DNA of 64,000 bases, taken from Ascarosepion bandense (Eukaryota; Mollusca; Cephalopoda; Sepiida; Sepiidae). The stretch lies in the NCBI GenBank assembly GCA_037127315.1, contig JBBBDQ010001922.1, forward strand, positions 1,539,001-1,603,000. Reading direction: 5' to 3'. The notes below the pieces were generated by a model. That model searched no databases and was not told where the DNA came from. It saw only the letters and a list, made by a program, of their open reading frames with translations. Of this stretch, positions 10,310 to 21,387 are shown piece by piece. Made by a program: the position numbers and the translations under genes. Every line of letters begins with the position of its first letter. Within the stretch, counting starts at the first letter, position 1.

Positions 10310-11252
10310 CTAACATGGATTTCAGTTATTCGTGTCATTATGACACAATTTTAAATATAGAAAGAGTGAATTGACCGAGAAGAAACATGTCCGCCAAATG
10401 TAAAATTTTACCTTACAGGCAAATTAATATTCGAAACTCTGCGACCAGATCCCTGAATGTTGGAACCATTCGCTAAAAATCAGGCCACAATCTGTAATGT
10501 TGTTTTAAAGTGAATTTAAAAAAATACATTAATGACGCATTCGTTATAGCTTTAATTTAAAGGTATATGTTTAAATTTACTATTTATTAGTAATCAAAAT
10601 AATCTGGTGTATTAGAATTTCAACTTTTTGAGTGTTTTCAAAAGTTATCATTTTCTTTCGTTCATTTTGTCAGATTGATTGGTTTGTAAACAAAAATATC
10701 TTGCAGAAATAAAACATGCATCTGTGACACGTTAATTTTGCAAAATGAGCAAATTTAAAAATAATCTAGTTTGAAACAAGTATTAGTTGTTTATAGCATG
10801 AAATTTAGAATAAATGTATTTTTAATCATGTAGATCATATGTTTTTTGTTGCATAAAAATTGCTGACAGTCAGATACGTTGATAAGCTAAGGTTGACCAG
10901 AATTGACATAATTGTTGCAGTTTTTTTCCTTTTAGGGGAAGAAACCGTGAAAAATGTGACCTTTTAATGTCACACGGGAATACCATACTAAAGAAATAAC
11001 CTTCTTCACACACACACACACACACACACAAAACTTAAATATCTTTTGGCTAAAAGATTTGCATTATGCTTTTCAGTTTTCGATTAGTAAATATGGTCTA
11101 AATTTAATAACAATAACGTAACCGCAACTTTTTAAATAGTTTAAAAAATATTTTTGAAACTTTATAAATTATTATAATTAAACAAAAAGATTAAAACAAT
11201 TTTTGTAAAAAATTATTACTTATCGAAAATTGTTTCTTCGAACTGTAATGTC

Positions 11253-11254
<2 letters not shown>
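10310..11254. repeat. AT-rich repeat related to the 18.6-20 kb element
   Basis: No gene. The stretch 10670-10830 (TTTGTAAACAAAAAT, CATCTGTGACAC, ACAAGTATTAGTTGTTT, TAGCATGAAATTTAGAATAAA) matches the reverse complement of about 19640-19830 in the same block order. A third, weaker match lies near 12300-12400. This marks an otherwise unclassified AT-rich interspersed repeat. A (CA)n tract sits at about 11006-11030. Confidence 0.6.
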
Positions 11255-11291
<37 letters not shown>

Positions 11292-11490
11292 AAAAATTAA
11301 GGCAGACACGTTTAATGGTAAATTGGAAGTGTGGGCCTTTTTCAGGCGAACCATCATCAGCTTCCGTCCTTATTGTACAAAGGATATATATATCCTTATA
11401 TATATATATATATATATATATACAGCAGTCTTTATGATAATAATCCTCCCTATTCTAATAAAGACCGTTATATATATATATATATATATA
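11255..11490. repeat. (AT)n tracts
   Basis: Three AT dinucleotide runs (about 11257-11289, 11396-11421, 11470-11490) separated by short unique sequence. The middle spacer holds AACCATCATCAG, a motif also present in the Penelope-like ends at 41.5 kb. Confidence 0.85.
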
Positions 11491-11491
11491 A

Positions 11492-11525
11492 TCTAAACTT
11501 ATTTATAAATGGAACTGTGTGTGTG

Positions 11526-11569
<44 letters not shown>

Positions 11570-12050
11570 TGTCCATTACCTATAGAATCCGAAACGGCTG
11601 GACCGATTTTCTTGAAAATTTACACACTTGTACTATAAGCGTCTGCGAGTGTTCTTAGCTATGTTTTGTGTCGAGGTACTCCAAATAAATATCGAAAATC
11701 GATAATCGAAAAAATCGTGTTATAGAAGGGGTGGCCCAATTTTAATCAAATTTGATACTGTCATAGACAAAGACATAAAAAACGATATTCAGATGTTTCA
11801 AGGTTGCAGTTCTTACAATAGTGCAGAAAAACGGTAATATATATATATATATAAGGCAAGATGTTTGTGTGTGTCTGTTTATCTGACTGAACGTCTGTAA
11901 TTTTTCAGCCCTTTTATTTTAGTTTTTGCTTCGGGTTTGGCTCTAAGTAGCTAAAATTGTAGTTCTTAGTCTCAGCCATGATACCATTTACTCAGAGGAC
12001 TTATTTAGCCTTCAAAATTCAGTTTACGACGAAAAAAACTTATTTGATAT
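11492..12050 (+). mobile_element. Helitron-like non-autonomous element, 3' truncated
   Basis: Starts TCTAAACTTATTTATAAATG, the same 5' end as the full copy at 45731. It continues through a (GT)/(CT) tract, a CGGCTGGACCGATTTTCTTG block, the paired GATAATCGAAAAAATCG block, an (AT)n and AAGGCAAGATG module, then TTTGCTTCGGGTTTGGC to TTATTTGATAT, where similarity to the 45.7 kb copy stops. The CTAG 3' terminus is missing. No protein is encoded. It belongs to the family defined by hairpin plus CTAG ends at 22.1 and 46.7 kb. Confidence 0.75.
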
Positions 12051-13009
12051 CTTTTGGCTCCGTCCATTTTCGATACCTAAGTTTAAATTGAAAATTTAAA
12101 AATAAGTAAGTTATCTTCAAGCTTTAAAATTAGCTTTAATTGAAAGCCAAGAGATTAAATTTTAATTCCAGAAACAAAGATACACTGGTGTATTTTAAAT
12201 CGAAATTATATCGATTTTAATTTAAATTTTTTCTAAATCGGAAAAATTAAATTTAAATTTCCACCATTTTTGATTGATCGACACATTCTGTCAACAGTAC
12301 GTAAACAGTAGCCAAATTTCTGTTTTAAAATCTTGCAAAAATAAAATATACCTCGCTGACACGTCATTTAAGTCAATTTTTAAAATTGAAACGTACCTTT
12401 ATCTGATTTCAATCCACTAATAATTCCTTACTGACAGAAATTTACAATAAAAAAAACTTTTTAACTACGGTAGCCCTACCCGTCATCACCTCGATTACGG
12501 AATGGAGGGGGTGTTAAAAGATTTATGAGAACCGGAATTTGTCAGACTGAAAGTATTGCGACCATACGTAATGTGTGTGTGTGTGTGTGTGTGTGTGTCT
12601 GTGCAACAAGTGCGTGTGATAGACATGTGCGTGTATGTCTGCGAAAGTTCTAAAGTTAAAAAGACGACCAAAAAGCGAACGCACTTTGTCGGCAGCGTTC
12701 TTTGTCGACGTCGACTACACAAGAAAGCCAGAACTAAAACAGCCCAAATGAGAGTGAATGCGAATATCATTGCTTATTTATAGGCATAAAGAGCGCCCCA
12801 TGGCAGAGACAAGTGAGGTAACCTACAAGTATATCACGGCAGACATCACGGTCCTGCATCATGAACGGAATTTTATTAAAGTGACATTCACTTAGATAAC
12901 ATAGCTGGCCACTCTAAGTGCTTGCTGGGTGACCAACCCATCTTGCTTTATGGCTAAGTGTCCAGAGCAGTAGACAATTGACGAGTTCTTTGTTTTGCTC
13001 GTCCTGCAA
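12051..13009. other. Unassigned AT-rich sequence with a (GT)n tract
   Basis: No gene recognised. A (TG)n run lies at about 12572-12600. Overlapping frames there (12495-12783) encode C/V or T/H runs and are artefacts. Around 12300-12400 there is similarity to the AT-rich repeat at 10.7 and 19.7 kb. Confidence 0.4.
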
Positions 13010-13640
13010 AGCGCATTCTGTGTTTGTCTAAGATTGTAGAAATATCAGGGATGGGTTCATAGAGATGTTATTTAGTTGGATGTTCTCTCCATGAAATGTT
13101 ATGTATAGCACTCAACATTTAAGAGTAGGTTCTATGAAGGTTAGTCTCAGGGGTTTAGAATTGTAGAAATATCAGGGACCGGTCCATAGAGCTGTGATTT
13201 AGTTGGATGTTGTCACCAGGAGATGCTAAGTATAGCTCTCAGCATTCGAGTGTAGGTTACATCAGGATTAGACTCAAGCATTTTAGTTAATGTCTCAGCA
13301 GTTGCACCATACATTAACACCTCCTATACAGTGGCCTGAAAGAATCTCCGTTTGAGGTTGCCCGATAGATAAGAACATGGGGATTTCTGCTTCAATTTGG
13401 AAGTTACTAGCAGTAATGATTGTTAGTGATGGGCCCATAGGTTTGTGATTTAGTTGGATGTTGTCTTCAAAAGATGTTAAGTATAGCTCTCAACATCCGG
13501 ATATAGGTTTTATCAAGCTTTATCGGAGACAGTTTGTATAAGGCCTTGCTGATTGAAGCCTACGTATTCAATTTTAAAGGCATTAATATAGAGTCCCATA
13601 TCGTTGGCAGCATTTTTCTGGATGATGTAGAACTGTGGTA
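13010..13640 (-). mobile_element. LINE3 RT C-terminal remnant with internal duplication
   Basis: Read on the minus strand with frameshifts, it shows the family C-terminus: NLKRRFFQATV, then the TYxRMLxAIxNISWREHPTK type block. The last block occurs three times (plus-strand anchors near 13035, 13160 and 13415), so this copy carries a local duplication. Many stops; inactive. The related plus-strand copy is at 23.0-23.4 kb. Confidence 0.65.
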
Positions 13641-13674
13641 TTGGTAATGGGTTCTGTAGTGATACTTGAGATTT

Positions 13675-14105
13675 TTTTAATCGAGTTCATCCCAAGCAAG
13701 CAAGGCATTAAGTCCACTGAGATACAAAGTTTAACTGGGTGTAGAATAAGTAGAAAAGAGAAACAGTACTAAGGAGCGATAACAAAAGAGTAATCAGGAA
13801 GATAGCGATTGGCATTGTATTTTATTTTTTTGAGATTAAAGTTGAGTGGAAAGCATGAAGCCGAAAGGGAGTTTAAAAAATGAAAGTGAGAGATAAAGAA
13901 ACTGTTAACATAGAAGTTACGGTTGCATCTAGTCAACTCAAAAGTATATCGATGAGACCTAGTTGCCAGTCAAGTACTGCGCTTAAATTAAAAAAGTCCA
14001 GGTACTGAGGAGAAGGGCTAATCTAAATAATCACCATGAAAGTATTTATAGAAAAAGTACAAAGAATAAACCTTATCGCCCGGGAAAAATGAGTAAAGCC
14101 GAGAT
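13675..14105 (-). mobile_element. LINE1-C 3' fragment
   Basis: Antisense. It retains the order of LINE1 landmarks: 3' terminus (CAAGCAAGGC on plus), a purine-rich UTR, the TGAGACCTAGTTGCCAGTC block and GAAAGTATTTATAGAAAA. It is more diverged than subfamilies A and B. Similar copies lie at 36.1 and 44.1 kb. Confidence 0.7.
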
Positions 14106-14292
14106 GCCAGATGAGGAACAATAATATTGCTAATTCTTTAGATTTTATAAAAGAGCTGAATGGAAATAAAATATTTATTGTCCATATGCATGGTCTGGGG
14201 TGGGTGCCTTATGTCAGCAAACATCTCTTTTATGCTAGGTTGATTTCTCTTGAATCTCCTGACCATTCATACATGTGTCTTAATCTTTGACT

Positions 14293-14786
14293 GGCTTACG
14301 GCCATATCACGTTGAATACACCGGTTTTCGCTCAATCACCGAAGTTAAGCAACGTTGAGCCTGGTCAGTACTTAGATGGGTGACCGCTTGGGAATAGCAG
14401 GTGCTGTAAGCTTTTAGTGACGGATGTGCATTGTGGTGCAGTGGATATTGTCTAGGAAAGAGAAATCGGTGAGCCGAGTTCGAATTCCAGTTGAATACTC
14501 TGCATTCACTTAAGCACTGGCATCCTTGGGAAAGGTATTAATCCGTCCCTTCCGTCTAGTTATGGGTTAAATAACAAGAGAAGGACTTGGGGAACCCACC
14601 TTTTAAAAAAATCCCAATGGATCTTGATACTAAAAAAGAAGAAAGTATTACTAGACACAAAACTTATATAAAAACAACAATAAATTGTTGAAAGAAAAAG
14701 GTATTACCAGCAATAAATAAAATTTAGTTGGCAATAAATGACCCACTGAGGTTGATATGCCATAAAGACAAAACAAGCAATCAACC
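14293..14786 (+). mobile_element. 5S rRNA-tRNA composite SINE, copy 1
   Basis: A 494-bp retroposon with, in order: a full-length 5S rRNA-like head (14294-14413), a tRNA-derived SINE S head with recognisable A box (GGTGCAGTGG) and B box (GAGTTCGAATTCC), the shared TTGGGAAAGGTATTAATCCG...ATGGGTTAAATAACAAG body, then a private ~200-bp 3' region (TCTTGATACTAAAAAAG ... GTATTACCAGCAATAAATAA ... GAGGTTGATATGCC). A perfect 11-bp duplication (aatctttgact) flanks it at 14282-14292 and 14787-14797. The insertion splits a LINE endonuclease reading frame, which gives the empty site directly. Copy 2 at 49.4 kb has the same architecture. Confidence 0.93.
14294..14413 (+). rRNA. 5S rRNA-like head of the composite SINE (not a stand-alone gene)
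   Basis: About 120 nt clearly homologous to animal 5S rRNA: starts GCTTACGGCCATATCACG, contains ACCGAAGTTAAGCAACG and GATGGGTGACCGCTTGGGAA, and ends GGTGCTGTAAGC. The internal control region of 5S genes (A box GTTAAGCAACG, intermediate element, C box) is essentially intact, so TFIIIA-type RNA polymerase III initiation is conceivable. It differs from canonical 5S at several positions and is embedded inside a retroposon with target-site duplications, so it is 5S-derived and not a working rRNA gene. Confidence 0.9.
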
Positions 14787-14965
14787 AATCTTTGACTTCT
14801 AAAATCAGTTAGCTCTCTTTTCTTTCTCTACCATTCCTCTCCTGACTGTTCCTTGCTAGACAGTATCTCTGGCGATATAGATAAGGTCATTTCTTCCCAC
14901 TCATTTGCAAATATATTTGTCTTTGGTGACTTTAATACCCACCATGCCAAGTGGCTGAAATAAAA

Positions 14966-15957
14966 GGAGCCTTGATCATATGTAGTAGCAATATTCTAAA
15001 TATGGTTGAATTAGTAATATTAATTAATAAAAAATAAATAAATATTTTAACAAAACTTACATTAATTAAGGATTATTGCCTGTATAGACATTATATATAG
15101 GCGGGATGGGGATATGAACAAGCGTGCTTTTCTGTCAACGTCCAATGGCAGCATTCATTCTACAAACAATGATTTTGGCGCTATGTCTGCTCTGATCACC
15201 GGAAATGATTCCGATCAAAGGATTACACAAACAGACCGTCTTTATATACTTTCCCTAACCCTTGCCCTCACCGCAGACAACTCCACCCCAATTGTTTTTG
15301 TCAGTCGCCACAAATACTCGTTCCTGCCTATTGATGATTATTTATCTATGTAGCGTTTTTCACTCGTCACTTCCTAGTGAACTTCCGCTAATTCGTGTCG
15401 TGAGATACAGACGGAAATGATGACCGGACGAGAAAAAGATAAGGAGCAGGCGGGATTATCGACTCGTGCCATGCACCGTCTTTTTCTAGATTTCATTGGT
15501 CAAAATGGTCCCGGAATAACTGACGCGAGACATTTTTTTTCTGTAAGTTCTTACGCGAGATGACGTGTTTCCAAGACATACAAGAAGAGTAGAAAGAAAA
15601 TAGTTGTTTTTTTTTTCGTAGAAATATAGCTGTTGGAGTAAAAATAAGGTCATTCGCAATTTAATTTTTATTACAAATAAACATACTGTTATAATCAATT
15701 ATAAATATCGAGAGGTATAAATTACTAATTATAAACGGAAGATACCGACCGTTACTCGGTTTTCCAAACATCGAAAACACATATGAAAATAATTGTATCA
15801 ATTGCTTTAAAAAGATGCCTTGCTTCAGAAATGCAATTTAGAAAAGGTTTCTATTTTACTTTTATAAAAATACAAAGCATTTACATTCGCGAACAAATAG
15901 AAAATCATAAATTAAATTCTTCCTCGAGATAACGTATTTCCAATGCATATAAAGGAG
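14966..15957. other. Unassigned region
   Basis: No supported gene. The 79-codon plus frame at 15114-15353 is in relatively GC-balanced sequence (about 15100-15500) but shows no motif, signal peptide or homology I recognise. It could be an exon of an unknown gene or decayed mobile DNA. The rest is AT-rich. Confidence 0.35.
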
Positions 15958-16085
15958 AAAAAGCAAGGCATTTTACTGCCGCTGTTTTGCAGGGGGTTAC
16001 ATGGGAGGAAAGTTATGAGAAAGAGTGACAGGTTATAGAGGGTGTCAGAAAGTGGGTAAGAGAAGGATGACAGTGGCCATAAAGT
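15958..16085 (-). mobile_element. LINE1-A 3' end
   Basis: Antisense 3' UTR only: CAAGGCATTTTACTGCC, GCAGGGGGTTACATGGGAGG, GGGTAAGAGAAGGATGACAG, then similarity stops. Confidence 0.8.
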
Positions 16086-16171
16086 GATGGATCAGTTTAT
16101 ATATTGATAGTAATGTAGAATTGACCCCCCACTTTATATCCACATTATAATAGTATAGATTTAAAAAAAAA

Positions 16172-16760
16172 ATCATATCGCCCCAAGCAAGGCATTTTAC
16201 TGCCAATATTTAGCAGGGGGTTACATAGGAGAAAGGTTATGAGAAAGAGTGACAGGTTACAGGGGGTGTCTGGAAGTGGGTAAGAGAAGGATGGGAACAC
16301 TGATAAAAGTGGAGTGGACGGAGAAAGAGGCATGAGAGAGAAGATGCAGGTAAGTGAGATAGAAGATGACTATTGACTTCACATTTAAATTCTTGGAGAT
16401 TGAAGCTGTCGGGGAAGCAAGTAAATGGAAGGGAATTCCACAGGCGAGAAATGCGAGAAAAAAAGCTGAAGGCTAGAATTCGAGTTTACGTTTTATTAGT
16501 TTAACAGTAAAAGAGTGGGGCCTAGTTGCTAATCTTGTGGATCGAGTAAATTTATATATAGGGAGGCACTAGTGAGCTACGTTCATCGGAGCAGAAACCG
16601 TGAAAGTTTTTGTAGAAGATACACAAGGAAGCCACATTGGCCGGTGAGAATGTGACTGTATTATATTATATAAAAAAAAGACAGAGCTATTAAGAATTAA
16701 AAAGGAGAGAAAGATTTGGAGAATCAAGATGATATACGTCCGAAAGGACAAGGCACATTA
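16172..16760 (-). mobile_element. LINE1-A 3' fragment
   Basis: Antisense. It extends from the 3' terminus (ATCATATCGCCCCAAGCAAG on plus) through the UTR into the C-terminal coding region (CCACAGGCGAGAAATGCGAG corresponds to the RTxRLWN segment). It then continues through the GTTGCTAATCTTGTGG and GCACTAGTGAGCTACGTTC blocks to near 16760. Frameshifts and stops throughout. Confidence 0.82.
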
Positions 16761-16879
16761 AAGATGAAGATTCTAATCCTTGTTCAATATATTTCAAACG
16801 CATTGTACATGTATGGCATATGTTGCAGGATCATTAAATCCCTTACGTACATAAGTAACAATACAATTCAGCTATAAAT

Positions 16880-18550
16880 AGCTATTTGGTTTTCCAAGAA
16901 GATCAGGCCGATTTTTAAGGGAAATTAAAGCACAAAACAAAATTATGCCGTTAAATATTTATTAAACTGAATATGAACCATTTTGTTGCAGAAACTTTCT
17001 CCATTTTTCCTTTAACTTAAAGATTCCTTCTTCCCAGAGTTTTGCTGGTTGCCCGGCAAAGAACTCATTTAGGTGGTCTTTTTATGTCATACAAAGAATT
17101 CAATTTTTTACCATTGAAATTATTTTGCAAAGACCTGAATAAATTAAAATTTCGAAGAAGCAATATCTGGTGGATATGGCGGGTGGGATAACAGATCGCA
17201 CCCATCTTGCAATATTTTTACCGGATCGCCAAAAAATAGCGTGAGATCTGGCATTATTCTGTTGGGAAACAACAACTTTCCTGTTCGTCAATTCTAGCCT
17301 TTAACTCGTTTTTTTTTTCTGCGAGCAATACTTTTCAGAATCATTTGACTTCGTGGAAGGTCATAGTACAGGATTCCATTCCAATCCCATCAGATGTACA
17401 GTCAAATTTTCTTAGGATGAAGACCTTCTTTTGGGGTGGCTAAAGTTGGCTCATGTTGCATATCACGAGATTTTTTCCACTGAACATTGTTGTAAAGCAT
17501 CCGTTTCTCATCACTCATAACAATTTGCTTCAAAATGGTGCATTTTCATTGTTTATACAGAGAATCAAAAATAAAATTGTTGTCCAAAAGATTCTTTTAA
17601 ACAAAGATGATGTGGTACAGTGGTGCAGTGGATATCGGCTCGGAACGAGACATCGGGGAGCCGAGTTCGAATTCCAGTTGAATTCATTGCATTCACTTAC
17701 GCGCAAATACCTTTGGGAAAGGTATTAATCAGTCTCTTCCTTCCAGTTATGGGTTAAATAACAGGACAGATTGGGTTCTATAGCCTTGGATGGCAACCAG
17801 TCTACCGCAGAAAGCAATGGCAAGCTACTGCGGGATAATCTTCTGTCTAGTCAGTCATGTTTCTTTCGAGACATGATCACCCAAGCGTGTATCACGTATG
17901 GCACTTAACTGACTGACTGAATATAATAGTAAGAAACCTGATTAAGTCATATACTGGACAAAAAGTGGGTAATCGGTTTTCTATTGTTATGAAGTAATAA
18001 ACTGATCCCCCACTAATTACTACTTAATAATATAATACATATCGTCTCCCTGTAGCTATGAGTCAAATAACAAGACAGATTGGGTTCTATAGCCTTGGAT
18101 GGCAACCAGTCTACCGCAGAAAGCAATGGCAACCTTCTGCAGGATAATCTTCGAGACATGATCGTCCAAGCGTGTTTCACGTATGGCACTTAACTAACTG
18201 ATGTGGTACAGCAACATCGAGTTGAGTCGCCAAAATTGAATTAGTGCTCATGGATAGTAAATCTTTATAAATTCAGCGTTTCTTCCAATTTCCGTGTGGT
18301 TAATGCCGGTTATTTTCAATCAGTGTCTTGATTTGGCCATCATTTGTAGTGGGGTCTGCCTGAGCGATTTTCGTCACTAAGGCAACAGTCACCAATTTTA
18401 AACTTATCGAACCACTTCCGTACATCACCTTCACCGTACACAGTACATGTTCTTAGTTTTTTCTTTCCTTTACGGTAAAAAAAAAAAATCATCAAGTATC
18501 TAAAATGTTATAATCTTTCAGTTTTAGCGGAATACAAGACTGACACGGGT
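16880..18550 (-). mobile_element. Mariner transposase remnant split by a SINE
   Basis: On the minus strand 17100-17291 reads NRKVVVSQQNNARSHAIF...ISTRYCFFEIL...SGLCKII, the C-terminal catalytic part of a mariner transposase (compare the family pattern NRKxVxxxxDNARxH ... YxxF). Further 5' (18212-18460 on plus) the minus strand encodes SGRP followed by a helix-turn-helix-like stretch with several frameshifts. A dimeric SINE inserted between the two parts with a 13-bp duplication. Frameshifts and stops make it inactive. Terminal inverted repeats were not identified with confidence. Confidence 0.8.
17621..18198 (+). mobile_element. Dimeric SINE S (SINE-linker-3' half)
   Basis: A 578-bp insertion: a full tRNA-derived SINE (A box GGTGCAGTGG, B box GAGTTCGAATTCC, 3' hairpin), then a ~130-bp linker (AATATAATAGTAAGAAACC ... 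GTAATAAACTGATCCCCCAC), then a second copy of the SINE 3' half. A perfect 13-bp duplication (tgatgtggtacag) flanks the whole unit at 17608-17620 and 18199-18211, inside mariner coding sequence. The same three-part structure recurs at 32772-33382, so it moves as one unit. Confidence 0.92.
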
Positions 18551-18556
18551 TTAGGT

Positions 18557-20067
18557 ACCTCCACTAAATCGCTAAAAAACCAGCATAGTATGAATAAAAA
18601 AGTTCCCAAACTTAAAAACGAACTTCAAAATGTTCAAAAACATCAAAATGTTTATATCATTCTTAAGATGAAAGATCAAAGTAATTTTTAATTATTTAAA
18701 AAATTTTTAATCTCTTCTAACATGTTCAAAATTTTAGCAGAAAATCTTTTCATTTGAGTTAGCGAGCAACCAAAACGTTACGACTGTTTACAATGGAAAA
18801 CGTAATGATGACATAACCCTTTTTTTTCCCGTGACAAACACATTGATTTGAAAATTCTCGCAAAAATTAAATAATTGTCAGATTTTAATGAAACGTTCAG
18901 TCCTCATTCACAAATGAATGAAATTATTTATGAAATCATTATTTTTTAAATAATCTTGGTAAAATATTTTTTAACCTCTTTTACCCCATTTTCATATAAA
19001 TCCCTGAAATTTTAATAAATTTTAAAGTGTTGCGCTTTATAATTTTATTCGTTAAACGCAAGACTCATTGGGGAATATAAATCATCAATTTTAAAAAAAA
19101 TTTCCCTCTGTATCCAAAAATCTGCTCCGAAGAGTAAAAATAAAAAGTGCAATGACACTCTGATATTATTTAATTTGATAAGCTTTTAATTGCTTGAAAA
19201 AAAATAATAAAAATGAAGGACACTATAGTTTGAAGAAAAATTTTTTCGGTTACTAATGAAATTTTAAAAGAATTGTTTTCATTTTTATTGTTATTATAAT
19301 AATTTATTAAGTTTCAAAATATTTTTAAAATCTTCAAAGAAATGTTGCGGATAGATTTTTTTGTTAAGAATTGATGACTATATTGCTTATAGAAAAATTG
19401 AAAAGTTTAATAAAAATCGTTTTGCCTCCATACTTTTAAATAATTTAATTTTTTTTTTCTGTGCGTTTGAAGTTTTTTTTTTTGTATGGTAATTTCTATG
19501 TGCAAATTAAAAGGTCAGCGTTTCCTCCCATACCCGAAAAAAACTTTGTACAATTTTGTAACTTATAAACGCCATACACTTTATTTCCAACAAAGAACCT
19601 GTCAACAAGTTCTTGATTTACGGCGCGGACGGGTCAAAAAGTTCCAATTAGTGATTAAAAATAGTTTTATTCTAAATTTCATGCTATAAATAGATAATAC
19701 TTGTGTAAATCAGACTAATGTAACATAAAATTAGCTAATTTTCCCAAAATAATGTGTCACAGATGTATATTTTATTTTTGCAAGATTGTTAAAACCGAGA
19801 ATTAACTTTTGTTTACAAATGTGTCGTTCGCTCAAAAATAGCGGCAAAATTCAAAAATTGAAAAAAAATCTCAAACATTTTTTTTTATTCCAATCAATAT
19901 AATTTCCATTTGAAATAAACCAGAGAGTATTTTGCTTACTGGAAATAGTAAATTTAATCATTTAGCTTTCATAAAAACTAAAATAAAAGTTTGAAGAAAA
20001 CTTTTTTATTTTTAAAAATTCAGTTTAAAAGTAACTATGCATTTTTTTTTCGTGATTTAGTGGAGGT
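18557..20067. mobile_element. AT-rich 1.5-kb element with terminal inverted repeats
   Basis: Ends carry inverted repeats of about 33 bp: left 18557-18589 (ACCTCCACTAAATCGC, A run, GCATAG) and right 20034-20067, the complement with a few changes. The interior is strongly AT-rich and encodes nothing recognisable; the 67-codon frame at 19486-19689 has no motif. Interior blocks near 19640-19830 match, in reverse, the sequence at 10670-10830. No clear target duplication was found. A non-autonomous DNA element of unknown superfamily is the best reading. Confidence 0.6.
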
Positions 20068-20291
20068 AATTAGGTTAATTAATTTTCAAATTTCTTTCTC
20101 AAGAAATAAACTGAAATGGGCTCTGATTGGCAGTGTAACCATATATCTGTCGATAAATTTCACGTGTTCTGAAGTGTTTTAACATGAACGACTAAAAGTC
20201 GACATGACGTTTCCAGGCAACCCAATATTTTCAGGAAAGGGAAGTAGCTATATGTTATTAAATATATTTTTTTTGTGTGTGTGGCGTGGGC

Positions 20292-20351
<60 letters not shown>

Positions 20352-20392
20352 GTTTGTGTGTGTGTGTGTGTGGTTTGTGTGTGTGTGTGCGC
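20292..20392. repeat. (AT)n-(GT)n compound microsatellite
   Basis: About 20 bp of AT, then about 78 bp of imperfect GT. Open frames on both strands across it encode C/V or T/H runs and are not genes. Confidence 0.95.
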
Positions 20393-20911
20393 ATGCGCAT
20401 ATAAACAAATGAATCGTAGCCCCTGCCTGTTCAATTCAAGATTGTTTCCCTTTGATCTGAGTTCGCCTAAATAATTGCTGGAATGTCCTTCTTTTGTTCT
20501 TGATTATTCTGTCGACCGGAGTGACCTTTTGTGGTCATTAGAATCTTCGGAGAATGTCAAATCCAATTAATTTGGAAAACACTATGGATATCTAGGTCAC
20601 TTAAAAAAAAAGAAACAAAAAAACTAACAAACCCATAACAGGGTCAGATCAAGTTTAAAACCAAAGAGTGATATAATCCGCTTGGCGAAACAGTAAAAAT
20701 CTATTAGAGCATAATAATTTAGTTAACTCCCCACGCCGCGCAAAGAAACAAAAAACTAAAAAAAAAAACTGTGGCGCTGAATAGGTCTTTATCAGATTTT
20801 GATCTCAAAAACAAATGAAATGACGAAACTTTAATTTTCTTCAAGTGCTTCATAGAAAGCCAGATAAAATTCTTTTTCTTTAGCTTAATGTCAGGATATT
20901 TTTATAAACAT
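20393..20911. other. Unassigned spacer
   Basis: No gene, RNA or known repeat recognised. Confidence 0.4.
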
Positions 20912-21140
20912 ATCGCCCCAAGCAAGGCATTTTACTGCCACTGTTTTGCAGGGGGTTACATAGGAGGAAAGCTATGAGAAAAAGTGACAGGTTATAGGGG
21001 TTGTCAGGAAGTGGGTAAGAGAAGGATGTGAATACTGATGAGAGTGGAGGTGGACGGAGAAAGGAGCATGAGAGAGAGGATGCAAATTAGTGAGATAGAA
21101 GATGATTATTGATTTTACATTTAAATTCTTGGAGATTGTA
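20912..21140 (-). mobile_element. LINE1-A 3' end
   Basis: Antisense 3' UTR with the canonical terminus (CATATCGCCCCAAGCAAGGC on plus) through AGAGAGGATGCAAATTAGTG to the last coding bases (TTAAATTCTTGGAGATTG), where it is truncated. About 230 bp, well preserved. Confidence 0.85.
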
Positions 21141-21387
21141 CTATATTCTATCAGCGACCAGGAAAGTAATTACTAAGTGTGTTTTATGTTAAGATTATTT
21201 TATCACGTTATGTTTTAAGAAATTGTTTTGCAAACCAATGGTTAGAATCCATATGACGGTCACAAGGATGCTCCTAAGGGCTAGGAGATGGTTGGAAACA
21301 ATTAATTATAATCAAAATTAAAAAAAAAAAAGCAAAACAGAAAAATGTTTAAATTAAAATATAGTACAAACACATTCATATAATAAA

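Larger units (their letters stand above)
14110..14965 (+). mobile_element. LINE endonuclease-domain fragment split by a SINE
   Basis: Two coding pieces read through if the SINE at 14293-14786 is removed. The first (about 14140-14292) reads VHMHGLGWVPYVSKHLF...SLESPDHSYMCLNL. The second (about 14798-14965) reads SLFFLYHSSPDCSLLDSI then VFGDFNTHHAKWL. GDFNxHHxxWL is the conserved exo-endo-phosphatase endonuclease motif of CR1/Jockey-group LINEs, the enzyme that nicks target DNA for reverse transcription. A stop follows soon after KWLK, so the fragment is dead. It probably belongs to the LINE1 group, whose 5' part is not otherwise seen in the window. Confidence 0.82.

Noticed and set aside
12495..12783. 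Opposed 91- and 75-codon frames
   Set aside because: Both cross a (GT)n tract and consist partly of C/V or T/H runs.
14294..14413. Functional 5S rRNA gene
   Set aside because: The 5S-like sequence lies inside a retroposon with target duplications and is fused to a SINE; it differs from canonical 5S and is not in an rDNA array.
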